64,000 nt of DNA, taken from assembly GCA_025355005.1 (NCBI GenBank), contig JANXLV010000047.1, positions 1 through 64,000 on the forward strand, in the 5' to 3' direction. Positions 1-10,150 of the stretch are shown here, piece by piece; within the stretch, counting starts at the first letter, position 1, and each line of letters begins with the position of its first letter. The notes under the pieces were generated by a model that was given only the letters and a program-made list of their open reading frames with translations, made no database searches and had not been told where the DNA came from. This DNA comes from Myxococcales bacterium. Its GTDB lineage: Bacteria > Myxococcota_A > Polyangia > Polyangiales > Polyangiaceae. The translations under genes and the position numbers were made by a program.

Positions 1-183
1 TGCGATGACGTTTGCGGGTCGCGTGGAGGACACGGCAGGCGGTGGATCCTGCGTGGACACGGGCGGCGGACCTGGCGTCACCGTGACCACCTTGGGCGGC
101 GGCGCCGGCGCAGCGCCACCACACGCGCCGAGCGTGGCGAGCGACATCACGGTGAGCGCGACGCGCAGCGTCCGCCACGTCAC
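1..183 (-). CDS. lipoprotein, N-terminal part only (runs off left edge)
   Basis: An open frame of 61 codons starts at a GTG and continues beyond the window edge. It begins with a basic segment (TWRTLR), a short hydrophobic stretch and a lipobox-like LGAC, so it looks like a lipoprotein with Cys about residue 21. After the Cys it is rich in Pro, Val and Thr, as is common for exported linkers. An alternative ATG lies 12 codons in. Function cannot be inferred. It lies downstream of, and on the same strand as, the menaquinone operon. Confidence 0.55.
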   Translation of the reverse strand, partial: MTWRTLRVALTVMSLATLGACGGAAPAPPPKVVTVTPGPPPVSTQDPPPAVSSTRPANVIA

Positions 184-263
184 ACTGGAGACCCATCCCG
201 CCCCGGCTGCCCGTGCTTGTGCCATGGCCCACGGTAGCACGATGTCCTGACCGGCTGACCCGA

Positions 264-1139
264 TCAGCGGCGATGCAGGAATTCATCGACGAGCGTCAAC
301 GCGAAGAAGCCGATCGACACCCACGCGTTCATGTCGAAGAACGCCTTGTTGATCTTGGCGAGGTTGCCCTTGCCCACCAGCAGATGCTCGTACGTGAGGA
401 GCAAGCCGCACACGGCAACGCCCACGAAATACGGGGCGCCGCGATGCAGGGCGATCCCCGCGTAAGCGAAGCCCGCGATGGTGAGCACGTGCGCGAGAGC
501 AGAGAGCACGAGCGTGCCCTTCGTGCCGAAGCGGGCGGGCACGGAGTGGAGCCCCTTGCCGCGATCGAACGCTTCGTCCTGGAGCGCGTAGAGCACATCG
601 AAGCCGAAGAGCCAGGTCACGACGCCGCCCATGAGCGACAGGATGCCCCACGACGGCGCGGCGCCCATGCCGACCCACGCGCCGCCTGGCGCGAGCGAGA
701 GCGCGACGCCGAGCCACGCGTGCGCGCCCCACGTGAACCGCTTGGCGAGCGAGTAGCCGAGCAGCACCGCGAGGACCACAGGCGCGAGCACCATGGGCCA
801 GAAGCCAATGAGCGACGCGCAGAGCAAGAATACCGCGCCGGAGCCGACCGCGAGGAGCAGCCCCTCCTTCGCGGAGACCTCACCCTTCGGAATGTGCCGC
901 AGCTTGGTGCGCGGGTTCTCTGCGTCGATGTCGCGATCCGCGAAGCGGTTGAACGCCATGGCGCTGGTGCGCGCGGCGACCATGCAGACCACCATGAGAG
1001 CGACCTTCTTCACCGTCAGGTCTTCATGCGGCACGCCGAGCGAGAGCACGACGGCGCTCGCCGCAAACGGCATCGCGAAGATGGTGTGGGAGAAGGAGAC
1101 GAGCTCCGAGTACGTGCGCAGCTTCTTTGCGAGCATCAT
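264..1139 (-). CDS. UbiA-family prenyltransferase (menaquinone pathway, MqnP-like)
   Basis: A 291-residue polytopic membrane protein of the UbiA superfamily. The first Asp-rich motif is seen in FNRFADRDIDAENPRT (about residues 62-77) and the second in LQDEAFDRGKG (about 190-200); these bind Mg-prenyl diphosphate. Length fits the family. It is the last gene of the operon, 12 bp after mqnX, so the likely reaction is prenylation of the 1,4-dihydroxy-6-naphthoate intermediate of the futalosine pathway (MqnP role). A 4-hydroxybenzoate substrate cannot be excluded from sequence alone, but the mqn context argues for menaquinone. Two adjacent ATGs exist at the start. Confidence 0.85.
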   Translation of the reverse strand: MMLAKKLRTYSELVSFSHTIFAMPFAASAVVLSLGVPHEDLTVKKVALMVVCMVAARTSAMAFNRFADRDIDAENPRTKLRHIPKGEVSAKEGLLLAVGSGAVFLLCASLIGFWPMVLAPVVLAVLLGYSLAKRFTWGAHAWLGVALSLAPGGAWVGMGAAPSWGILSLMGGVVTWLFGFDVLYALQDEAFDRGKGLHSVPARFGTKGTLVLSALAHVLTIAGFAYAGIALHRGAPYFVGVAVCGLLLTYEHLLVGKGNLAKINKAFFDMNAWVSIGFFALTLVDEFLHRR

Positions 1140-1151
1140 GGGTGCGGAGAT

Positions 1152-2396
1152 CTATGGGTTCGGAGGCGCGAGCTTCTCCCGCGCGTCGCTGGTGTGGTTG
1201 AGCAGGAACGAAGACGGCGATGCGCCCGCGAGATCGCCAGAGACGGCGAAGATCCCTGGCGATGCGCCCTTCGCGATGCGGCCAAGGCCAGGGAACTCCA
1301 GCGCGACAGCGCCATTCCAGGTGGCCATGCGCAGGAGGCGCGACGGGTCCACTCCGGAGAAGCGATCACGGAGCGCGCGCGCTTCCATCAGCACGTCGAG
1401 CGACGCGTTGGAGGCGAGCGAGTCCGTGCCCAGCGCAGGCTCGAGGCCGAGCTCCAGCATGGTGAGGAGCGGTGGTAGCCGCGTCTCGATGAAGAGGTTC
1501 GACCGCGGGCAGAGGACTGGATGCGCGCCCGCGTCACGCACGCGCGCGAGCTCTTGCGGCTTTGCGTCCGTCAGGTGCACGAGCAGCGTGTTGTTGCGCA
1601 GGACGCCCAGCTCCGTGGCCACGTCGAAGAGCGGGCGACGCGGGAAGCTGAACGCGGACTCGGCGATCTTCAGGCGCGACTGCATCCACGAGACGGAAGG
1701 TCCGGAGCCCAGCTCGATGGCGCTGCGTTCGGCAGGATGCTCGGCGAGGTGAATCGTGATGCGCGCTCCTGCATCGCGCGCGGCATCGCAGAGGATGCGG
1801 ACCGCGGCTGCGTGCGTGGTGTACAGCGTGTGGGGCGAAGGCGTGTGGCGCACGCGGCGCAGGCGAGGCTCCGCGGCGATGTCCGCGCGCCACTTCCTGG
1901 CGGTCTCGAGCAGATCGCGTGCGGCCGCGACTGCAGGCTCCTCGAGCACGCCGAACATCTCGTGGAAGAGCATGACCGACATGCCTTCGGCAGCGAGGGG
2001 TCGCGCCGCGGCGAGGCCGTTGGTCACCTCACCTACGGCCGACGTGGCCGCGCGAGCGAGCTCCGCGACGCCGGAGGAGATGCCTGCGGCAAGGTCCTCT
2101 TCCGTCACGAACGGTCGTGACGTGACGAGCTTGTCCACCCATGGAACGAAGCCGTGTCCGCCGGCCACCTTGCCGCGCAGCGCGGACAGCTCGACGTGCG
2201 TGTGCGCGTTGACCAGGAACGGCGCGATGACGCCGTGCACCTTCGTTACCTTCGCGCCCGCGTGCCGCGGAAGGATCTCGCTGGCGGGACCCACGTCGAG
2301 CACGCGATGCGCCTCATCCAGCACGACGGCCGCGTCGAGGAGATCGCCGAGATCTCCTCGAATCAGGCCATCTGCGTGGATGACGGTTGCGTGCAT
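1152..2396 (-). CDS. mqnX: aminodeoxyfutalosine deaminase-like amidohydrolase
   Basis: A 414-residue metal-dependent amidohydrolase. The N-terminal metal motif HTHVELSALRG (His-x-His) lies near residues 65-75, followed by a TIM-barrel-type sequence with later His ligands (for example IHLAEHP) and a conserved Asp in LGTDSLASN. This is the arrangement of the cytosine-deaminase/TrzF-like group that includes MqnX, which deaminates 6-amino-6-deoxyfutalosine to futalosine. The substrate is inferred from its position, 19 bp after mqnA-mqnC and 12 bp before the prenyltransferase. A related deaminase function is the alternative. Confidence 0.8.
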   Translation of the reverse strand: MHATVIHADGLIRGDLGDLLDAAVVLDEAHRVLDVGPASEILPRHAGAKVTKVHGVIAPFLVNAHTHVELSALRGKVAGGHGFVPWVDKLVTSRPFVTEEDLAAGISSGVAELARAATSAVGEVTNGLAAARPLAAEGMSVMLFHEMFGVLEEPAVAAARDLLETARKWRADIAAEPRLRRVRHTPSPHTLYTTHAAAVRILCDAARDAGARITIHLAEHPAERSAIELGSGPSVSWMQSRLKIAESAFSFPRRPLFDVATELGVLRNNTLLVHLTDAKPQELARVRDAGAHPVLCPRSNLFIETRLPPLLTMLELGLEPALGTDSLASNASLDVLMEARALRDRFSGVDPSRLLRMATWNGAVALEFPGLGRIAKGASPGIFAVSGDLAGASPSSFLLNHTSDAREKLAPPNP

Positions 2397-2415
2397 ATTC
2401 CCCGTATCAGGCGCC

Positions 2416-4298
<1,883 letters not shown>

Positions 4299-4302
<4 letters not shown>

Positions 4303-5471
4303 GACAGCACCTCCAGGTGGCGGTTCTGTTTCCGATCACGCACCTTCATCGCGGCCTCGGGCAGCGCGCTCTTCGCGTGCTCCTTGACCACGTTGTAGAA
4401 CGTGTCGCGCTCGATGGGAGTGCGACCTGCCTCGCGGATGAGGCGCACGAGCTCGTCGTAAGAGAGCCCGCTGGGCGACGTGCTGCCCGCCGCCTTGTAG
4501 ATGGTCTCGTGGACGATCGTGCCGTCGATGTCGTCCGCGCCGTACGACAGCGCGATCTGCGCGACGTCCGGCGTCAGACTCACCCAGTACGCCTTGATGT
4601 GGTCGACGTTGTCGAGCATGAGGCGCGACACCGCGATGGTGCGGAGGTCGTCCACGGCGGTGGGCGCCGGCAGGTTCTTCATGCCGTTGCCATCGGGGTG
4701 GAACGCGAGCGGGATGAATGCCTGGAAGCCGCCCGTCTCGTCCTGCAGCGCGCGCACGCGGAGGATGTGGTCGACACGGTGCTCGAACGTCTCGATGTGC
4801 CCGTACAGCATCGTGGTGTTCGTCTTCATCCCCATCCTGTGCGCCACGCGATGGATCTCGAGGTACTGGTCCGCGGTCGCCTTGTCGTTGGAGATACGCG
4901 TGCGAACCTCCGGGTGGAAGATCTCCGCGCCGCCGCCGGGCAGACTGTCGAGCCCCGCCGCGCGCAGCTTCGTGAGGACCTCCTCGTAGGACATCTTGTA
5001 GAGCTCCGCGAAGAAGTGGATCTCCACCGCCGTGAAGCACTTCAGGTGCAGGTCGGGCTTGATGCGCTTGAAGCCGCGGAGCAGCTCCTCGTAGTACGTG
5101 AACGGCAATCCCGGATGCAGGCCGTTGACCACGTGGACCTCGCTCGGCGGATCCGCCATGCGATCCTCGAGCTCCTTCCAGGCCTCCTCAAGTGTCATCG
5201 TGTGAGCGCCGGGCATGTGCTCTTCGAGCTTGGCGAACGAGCAGAACAGGCAGCTGGCGACGCAGACGTTCGTCACCTCGATGCGCATGTTCTTGTTGAA
5301 GTAGGTGCGGTCGCCGTGACGCTTCTCACGCACGGAGTTCGCGAGAAGGCCCACCTTGAGCAGGTTCGGCTCGCGGAACAGCGCGACGCCGTCAGCTTCC
5401 GTGAGGCGTTCGCCGCGGTGGACCTTCGCCTCGACGACCTCGAAGGTGGGAAGCGGGTTCTCAGTCTGCAT
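4299..5471 (-). CDS. mqnE: aminodeoxyfutalosine synthase (radical SAM)
   Basis: A 390-residue radical-SAM enzyme. The [4Fe-4S] motif CVASCLFC sits at Cys70, 74 and 77, with NKNMRIEVTNVC before it, and the downstream blocks GLDSLPGGGAEIF, TTMLYGH, VDHIKAYW and ALSYGADD are those of the MqnE/CofH group. MqnE joins 3-enolpyruvylbenzoate with SAM to give 6-amino-6-deoxyfutalosine. Its start overlaps the preceding gene by 11 bp and its stop overlaps mqnA-mqnC by 4 bp, so translation is probably coupled. MqnC and MqnE are similar, but the adjacent second copy has the MqnC features, which leaves MqnE for this one. Confidence 0.9.
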
Positions 5472-6015
5472 CTGACGTCTCCACGAACACGACGTTGCGA
5501 CCCACGTGGGAGAGGAGCCTCGATAGCTCGCGACGCTTCAGCGCCTGGAGCGACACCATGCCCTCACCCTTCACCTTCTTCATCTCTTCGTCCAGGATCG
5601 GCAGCCCGCGCTTGTTCGCGAGCGCGCCCCAGATCTCGTTCGCGCCGAAGCCGAGCGCCACCTGCGACAGCTCGAACCCCGCGTCGTCCCAGTCCACGCG
5701 CACGCATTCGCCCGGCTCCGCGGTGATGCGCGCGATGGCGACCTCGCGAAGAAACTCGAACCCGGTCTTGCCAGCGCGAGGCACGAACACGCCGCGGTAC
5801 GCAGCGCGCTCGGCCGCGGAGGCCTGCGTGCAGAAGCGAACGTCGGCGCCGACGTCGACGGTGCGGATCTCATCCGCGAGCGCGCCGAGCGCCAGCAGAT
5901 CAGCAGCGCGCAAGGCCGGCATCGCGGCCTTCACAGCGTCGAGATCGCCGCGACGACGAGCCTCGCGCACGGTCCAGAGCCCTTCCCTCTCGAGCGTGTC
6001 CTGCACCAGTGTCAT
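5461..6015 (-). CDS. truncated MqnC/MqnE-like protein lacking the radical-SAM core
   Basis: A 184-residue protein of unassigned function between ubiX and mqnE, overlapping both (4 and 11 bp), so it is clearly part of the operon. By eye, residues about 38-62 resemble the N-terminus of MqnC/MqnE just before the cluster motif, and residues about 87-135 (FLREVAIARI, LSQVALGFGANEIWG) resemble their C-terminal part (YLRQQALARI, VGQVALRFGADDFG in MqnC). The C-terminal helix around LSRLLSHVGR also resembles the VRLIREAGR region of MqnE. The whole barrel with the CxxxCxxC motif is missing; the only nearby Cys are at 62 and 104. It may be a partner or scaffold for the radical-SAM enzymes or a decayed but retained paralogue. 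Catalysis by radical SAM chemistry is ruled out by the missing cysteines. Confidence 0.75.
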   Translation of the reverse strand: MTLVQDTLEREGLWTVREARRRGDLDAVKAAMPALRAADLLALGALADEIRTVDVGADVRFCTQASAAERAAYRGVFVPRAGKTGFEFLREVAIARITAEPGECVRVDWDDAGFELSQVALGFGANEIWGALANKRGLPILDEEMKKVKGEGMVSLQALKRRELSRLLSHVGRNVVFVETSDAD

Positions 6016-6587
6016 GACTTGTTTTCACCCCACTTGTGGGAGATGTCCTGCGGCACCCCCAGGTGATCGAGGACGCGCGCGCAGACGGAGCGCAGGAGAT
6101 CGTCGATGGTCTGTGGCTTGCCATAGAAAGAGGGCATCGCGGGCATGATGGTCGCGCCCGCACGTGCGAGCGCGGTGAGGTTCTCCAGGTGGATGACGGA
6201 GAGCGGCGTCTCGCGCGGGACCAGCACCAGCGGGCGCTTCTCCTTGATCATGACGTCGGCAGCGCGCGTGAGGAGCGTGTCGCTGATGCCGTGGGCGATG
6301 CGTCCGCACGTGCCCATGGAGCACGGGATGATCACCATCGCGTGCCAGCCCGCGCTGCCGCTCGCGAACGGCGCCTTGAAGTCGCGCATGCCCCATGTGG
6401 GAAACGTGATCTGCTCGCGGAGATCACCGCCGCACTCCAGCTGCCACACCTCCGGTGCGGTCTGCGAGTAACAGACGCCGACCTCGATGTCGCCCACGGT
6501 CTTCTGGCGGTCCGCAAGGAATGAGAGGAGCGTGCGCGCATACGGAGCTCCGCTCGCGCCGGTGATGCCGACGACGATCTTCTTCAT
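6012..6587 (-). CDS. ubiX: UbiX-family flavin prenyltransferase
   Basis: A 191-residue flavoprotein of the UbiX/Pad1 family, starting MKKIVVGITGASGAPYA, the usual N-terminal FMN-binding motif, with the conserved PCSMGTCGRIAHG and LVPRETPLS blocks. UbiX makes prenylated FMN for a UbiD-type decarboxylase; in futalosine organisms the pair removes the carboxylate from the prenylated naphthoate. No UbiD homologue lies in the window, so it must be elsewhere. The ATG at 6587 overlaps the menG stop by 4 bp. The frame stays open upstream, but that part is a shadow of menG. Confidence 0.93.
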   Translation of the reverse strand: MKKIVVGITGASGAPYARTLLSFLADRQKTVGDIEVGVCYSQTAPEVWQLECGGDLREQITFPTWGMRDFKAPFASGSAGWHAMVIIPCSMGTCGRIAHGISDTLLTRAADVMIKEKRPLVLVPRETPLSVIHLENLTALARAGATIMPAMPSFYGKPQTIDDLLRSVCARVLDHLGVPQDISHKWGENKS

Positions 6588-7315
6588 GGCGCGACCTCCG
6601 CGATCACGATGGACGCGATGCCGAGCAGGAGGTCGTACCCACGCACGTTGGTGAAGCCGGCATTGCGCAGCACGTCCTCGTATGCGCGGCGCGTGAGGAA
6701 ACCCTGCATGCTCTCGGCCAGGTACGCGTATGCGGAGCGCTCGCCGCTGATCGCCGCGCCGACCGTGGGAAGTACCGCGCGTGCATACACGCCGTGGAAC
6801 GCCTTCGCGCGCAGGCTCTCCGGCTTGAAGAACTCCAGCGTGACGAAGAGCCCGCCCTTCTTGAGGACGCGGCGCGCTTCCTTCGCGCAGAGCTCCGTCT
6901 TGCTCACGTTGCGGATGCCGAAACCGGCGATGATGCCGGCGAACGACCCGTCCGGAAACGGAAGTTCCATCGCGTCGCACACGACGCGGCGCGCGCGGGG
7001 CGCCTTGTTCCTGCCAAGCTCCAGCATCTCGGCGGAGAAATCCGCCGCGGTGAGCTCGCGGTCCGGCATGCGCTCGCTGACGAGCTTCGACAGATCGAGC
7101 GTCCCGGCGCAGAGGTCGAGGATGGGCCCGGGCGGCGCGCTCTCGAGCTCACGGACGGCGCGCTTCCGCCACCGCACGTCCACGCCGAGCGACATCACGC
7201 GGTTCAGGGCGTCATACGTCGGCGCGATGCGGTCGAACATCACGCGCACCGCGTCACCGTGCTCCTTCTCGTGCGAGTCGCGGCGCTTCTGTTCGGGGAT
7301 GGGTGCGGACTGCAT
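6584..7315 (-). CDS. ubiE: UbiE/MenG-type demethylmenaquinone methyltransferase
   Basis: A 243-residue class I SAM-dependent methyltransferase. The N-terminal block MFDRIAPTYDALNRVMSLG and SAM motif I (LDLCAGTLDL) followed by GFGIRNV are diagnostic of UbiE/MenG, which methylates demethylmenaquinone in the last step. The ATG at 7315 follows a GGGAG-type ribosome site; an upstream in-frame TTG at 7339 would add eight residues. It is the first gene of the operon, so the promoter should lie in 7316-7600. Confidence 0.92.
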   Translation of the reverse strand: MQSAPIPEQKRRDSHEKEHGDAVRVMFDRIAPTYDALNRVMSLGVDVRWRKRAVRELESAPPGPILDLCAGTLDLSKLVSERMPDRELTAADFSAEMLELGRNKAPRARRVVCDAMELPFPDGSFAGIIAGFGIRNVSKTELCAKEARRVLKKGGLFVTLEFFKPESLRAKAFHGVYARAVLPTVGAAISGERSAYAYLAESMQGFLTRRAYEDVLRNAGFTNVRGYDLLLGIASIVIAEVAP

Positions 7316-7507
7316 TGGGGATGCTCCCAAAGGTTTCAAAAAGATTTGAAGGTTGTTTAGGGCGGGCAGGCCAGGTCGTCAACGCCCCATGAAAATTCAG
7401 CGAAAATCGGCCCGGTGCAAGCGCGCGGGCAGCTCCGGGAGCTCGGTCCGGGAGCTCGGGCGCTCCTCCTGCGGTCGGGTGCTCCCCCAGGAATCGGCAC
7501 ACGCAAG

Positions 7508-7526
7508 GTACACCTACCAGGTGAAC
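7508..7526. promoter_or_regulatory. imperfect 19-bp palindrome, copy 1
   Basis: GTACACCTACCAGGTGAAC is an imperfect inverted repeat matching the palindrome at 7593 in 15 of 19 positions. It lies about 190 bp upstream of the first menaquinone gene. An operator is inferred only from the repetition and symmetry. Confidence 0.35.
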
Positions 7527-7592
7527 GTCGCCGCGGAGAACGAGAGATCGGCGTGAGAGATCCCGGGGATCGGGCCGTATTTCTGCAGCGGC

Positions 7593-7611
7593 GTACACCT
7601 GCGGGGTGTAC
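7593..7611. promoter_or_regulatory. perfect 19-bp palindrome, copy 2
   Basis: GTACACC and GGTGTAC flank five bases (TGCGG), a perfect inverted repeat with 7-bp arms. It is 85 bp from the related copy at 7508. No regulator for it is identified. Confidence 0.4.
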
Positions 7612-7641
7612 AAACGCGAAGCCCGTTTCCACGAGAGGGGC

Positions 7642-7818
7642 ATGGCGGGCGGATACCTGAAGGACTGGGCGCCGAACGAGCGACAGGACCAGATCATCCT
7701 GGGTTGGGTGGTCACCGCACTGCTTGCGTATCTGAGCTTCCGCCTGGTGGAGAAACCAGGCATGGCGCTCGGCAGCCGCATCAATCGCCGCTGGCTCGGG
7801 GCGAGCCCCGACTCTTGA
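7642..7818 (+). pseudogene. C-terminal remnant of an acyltransferase-3 family protein
   Basis: About 58 in-frame codons ending at a TGA encode a sequence with a single hydrophobic helix followed by YLSFRLVEKPGMALG. A 'membrane helix - FRLVEKP' ending is typical of the last transmembrane segment of OafA/YrhL-type acyltransferases (acyltransferase family 3). No N-terminal part is found upstream, where the frame has no acyltransferase-like sequence. It is best read as a relic left by deletion or transfer. A small independent membrane protein starting at 7606 (GTG) or 7642 (ATG) is less likely. Confidence 0.5.
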
Positions 7819-7835
7819 CGATTCAGCCCACGCGC

Positions 7836-8663
7836 CTAGTGAGCTTCGGCGATGCCGCTCTGACGCGCCACCAGCCGCGACAGGGCGAACCCGACGCTCG
7901 GCACGAAGCGCTTGAGCCAGAACGCGATCTTCTCGGGACCAAGGACGATGAGCGGGCGCTTGCGCACGACCGCATCGCAGAGGGCGCGCGCGACGCTCTC
8001 GCGCGTCATGCCGTAGATCGCGGGCGCTTCGTCCAGCAGGCGCTTGAACCCCGGGTTGTCGTAGCGCGTGGCGTGATGCAAGTTCGTGCGCACGTAGCCC
8101 GGGCACACGGTGGTGACGCCGATGCCGTGCGGCGCGAGCTCCAGACGCAGCGCCTCCGCGAAGCCCACCATCGCGAACTTCGTGGTGCTGTACGCCACCA
8201 TCCCTGGCGCACCGATGAGGCCAGCGAGCGACGCCACGACGACGATATGGCCCACGCCGCGCTCCTTCATGCGGGGGAGCAGCGCACGCGTGAGGCGCAG
8301 CGGGCCATGGACGTTCACGCCCATGATCCACTCCCAGTCGACCGTCGACGTGCGCTCGAACGGCTTCACCACCGCGACACCGGCGTTGTTCACCAGCACG
8401 TCCACGTCACCGCGCGCCTGGATCGCGGCGGCAGCTTCCACGACCTGGGCCTCGTCGGACAGATCCACAGTGTGCGTCTCCACGACGCCGCCCAGATCGC
8501 CGATGATCGTGGCGACGCGTGCGAGCCCCGCCGCGTCGATGTCGAGGAGCACCAGCCGCGCGCCGCGGACGCAGAGCTCACGCGCCGTCGCCTCGCCGAT
8601 GCCCGATGCAGCGCCGGTCACGACGACGCGCTTCCCCAAGTAGAATCCGGACCTCGTACCCAT
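7836..8663 (-). CDS. short-chain dehydrogenase/reductase
   Basis: A 275-residue classical SDR: nucleotide motif TGAASGIG near residues 15-22, NNAG, and the active-site YSTTK (Tyr-x3-Lys). The ATG at 8663 is preceded by a strong GGAGGAG. Its C-terminal tail is longer than the minimal SDR and contains a hydrophobic/aromatic segment (IAFWLKRFVPSVGFALSRLV), suggesting membrane association like lipid-acting SDRs. It follows the acetoacetate-decarboxylase-like gene by 20 bp, so both should be on one transcript controlled by the nearby TetR protein. Substrate unknown. Confidence 0.85.
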   Translation of the reverse strand: MGTRSGFYLGKRVVVTGAASGIGEATARELCVRGARLVLLDIDAAGLARVATIIGDLGGVVETHTVDLSDEAQVVEAAAAIQARGDVDVLVNNAGVAVVKPFERTSTVDWEWIMGVNVHGPLRLTRALLPRMKERGVGHIVVVASLAGLIGAPGMVAYSTTKFAMVGFAEALRLELAPHGIGVTTVCPGYVRTNLHHATRYDNPGFKRLLDEAPAIYGMTRESVARALCDAVVRKRPLIVLGPEKIAFWLKRFVPSVGFALSRLVARQSGIAEAH

Positions 8664-8683
8664 GGATGATCTCCTCCGTAGAA

Positions 8684-9490
8684 CTAGAGCGCGCGAAACA
8701 GCCACTGCTTCATGTGCCAGAGCGGCGACACCGGATGCAGCGGCAACGGCAGCGTGCGTCCGCCCAGGTTCACCCTGTGGAGCAGCGAGCGACGAACCGC
8801 GCCGAGCCCCATCTCGTGGAGGGGATCGCGCTCGGAGCCGCCCAGCGTGAGCGTGAGCTTCGCCTCGCGCACCTCGATCGGCACCTCGTGCGGCGTGAAC
8901 GCGAGCAGCTTTGGCACCGCGAGTCCCATCGGCCCGCGCACGTTGCGGTGCGGACGACCCAGCACTGGCGGCGCCGACGCCACCTTCGCGCCCACCGTGC
9001 CGCGCATGGTGATGAGCTCCGCGCCGCGACGAGACGCCACGCCGTGTATACGGTCACCCTCGAAGGACCAGTCGATCTCGCCGAGCTTCTTCGGATAGCC
9101 GAGGAGCTCGCGCCCCGTGATGAGCGCAACGTCGTCGTCCACGATCATCCACGGGCAGAAGATCACTCGGCGGAAGCCGTGTCGCACGTGGAAGAAGATG
9201 CCGGCCTCGCGGTAGACCGAGCCGAACGTGTTCTTCGGGAAGAACGCGGCAAATATCGTGGCCGTGGGCGCGCGGCCCATCGTGAGAGGAAACGGGACGA
9301 AGCGGCGCGCAGCCCGCGGATCCAGGTCCACCTCGCACGCCAGGTAGTGTGCGTCCTCGTAGAGGTACCCCTCGGGCGCGACCATGCGCATCAGGCGGGC
9401 CAGGGGTGACAGCGGGGACGGCGGGGACGCGGCGGAGGAAGAGCGGGGTGGGCTGGCCGAGGTATACGTCATGTATGTATCCGATTGCAC
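8684..9490 (-). CDS. acetoacetate decarboxylase-like protein
   Basis: A 268-residue (or shorter) protein of the acetoacetate decarboxylase superfamily. The signature GRELLGYPKKLG places the Schiff-base lysine pair at about Lys134-Lys135, as in the clostridial enzyme where the first Lys is catalytic and the second lowers its pKa. The start is uncertain: ATGs at 9490 and 9472 precede a Ser/Pro-rich stretch, and a start near MRMVAPEG would remove about 33 residues. The 9472 ATG lies inside a TetR-type operator. Many family members decarboxylate or hydrolyse other 3-keto or pyruvoyl compounds, so the substrate is open. Confidence 0.8.
   Translation of the reverse strand: MQSDTYMTYTSASPPRSSSAASPPSPLSPLARLMRMVAPEGYLYEDAHYLACEVDLDPRAARRFVPFPLTMGRAPTATIFAAFFPKNTFGSVYREAGIFFHVRHGFRRVIFCPWMIVDDDVALITGRELLGYPKKLGEIDWSFEGDRIHGVASRRGAELITMRGTVGAKVASAPPVLGRPHRNVRGPMGLAVPKLLAFTPHEVPIEVREAKLTLTLGGSERDPLHEMGLGAVRRSLLHRVNLGGRTLPLPLHPVSPLWHMKQWLFRAL
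9461..9479. promoter_or_regulatory. probable TetR operator between the decarboxylase-like gene and tetR
   Basis: GGTATACGTCATGTATGTA matches the perfect palindrome at 11076-11094 in 14 of 19 positions and lies between divergent genes, 41 bp before the TetR start. This is the expected position of an autoregulatory operator. Confidence 0.6.
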
Positions 9491-9519
9491 GAAGGGGCCG
9501 GGAGGATGATGATGGGGAC

Positions 9520-10134
9520 ATGAGCACCACGGCCCCCTCGCTTGCGACCCGGTTGACCCAGGGTGGCGTCCTCGCCGCCGGCGTCCTGGTCTTCGCGAAG
9601 AAGGGCTTCACCGAGGCCCGCGTGGAGGACATCCTCGAGGCTGCAAAGATCGCGCGGCGCACGTTCTACAAATACTTTTCGAGCAAGGAGGACGTCCTCG
9701 CCTCCATCTACGAGCTCGCCACGACCGAGCTGCTCCGCGCGGTCCGGAACGCCGCCGAAGACGACAAGGATCCGCTCGCGTCGGTGCGGCACGCGCTCGA
9801 CGTGTACCTCGACTACCACGTCGAGAACGCCGCGCTCGTCCGCGTGCTCGTGGAGCAAGCCGTCCGCTCCGACTCCCCGCTCGCGCCACACCGGCGACGA
9901 TTTCGTGAAGACCTCATTCGCATCATCGACGACGGCGTCCACAAGAAGACGAAGAAGCGGAACGACCCGATGCTGTACGTCGCGGTCCTGTCCGCGCTGG
10001 AAGGCATGTCGCTGGAGGTGCTCGGCGCCGGCAGCAACGTGGCGGGAGGCGCGCCTGCGACGCCGGAGAAGGTGGCTCGTGCGAAGAAGGTGATGCACGA
10101 GCTCCTGGATCTCCTGATAGCCGAGCGCGGTTAG
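9520..10134 (+). CDS. TetR/AcrR-family transcriptional regulator
   Basis: A 204-residue regulator. The N-terminal helix-turn-helix reads as FAKKGFTEARVEDILEAAKIARRTFYKYFSSKEDVLASIY, the usual TetR_N pattern, followed by a helical ligand-binding domain. The ATG at 9520 is chosen because the frame upstream has no domain and overlaps the divergent promoter. It is divergent from the decarboxylase-SDR pair and convergent with a second SDR (16 bp apart). Matching palindromes at 9461 and 11076 suggest it represses both sides; the effector is not evident. Confidence 0.9.
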   Translation: MSTTAPSLATRLTQGGVLAAGVLVFAKKGFTEARVEDILEAAKIARRTFYKYFSSKEDVLASIYELATTELLRAVRNAAEDDKDPLASVRHALDVYLDYHVENAALVRVLVEQAVRSDSPLAPHRRRFREDLIRIIDDGVHKKTKKRNDPMLYVAVLSALEGMSLEVLGAGSNVAGGAPATPEKVARAKKVMHELLDLLIAERG

Positions 10135-10150
10135 CTCACTGCGGGATAGG

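Noticed and set aside
213..1478. Long + strand open frame opposite ubiA and mqnX
   Set aside because: Arg/His/Glu-rich composition with no domain; it is the antisense shadow of the UbiA and MqnX genes in GC-rich DNA.
6588..6980. Possible N-terminal extension of UbiX
   Set aside because: The upstream frame is a shadow of the UbiE/MenG gene; the ATG at 6587 begins the conserved FMN-binding motif and overlaps the menG stop by 4 bp.
9040..9060. GTGTATACGG resembling a TetR half-site
   Set aside because: Inside the decarboxylase-like coding sequence and without symmetric partner.
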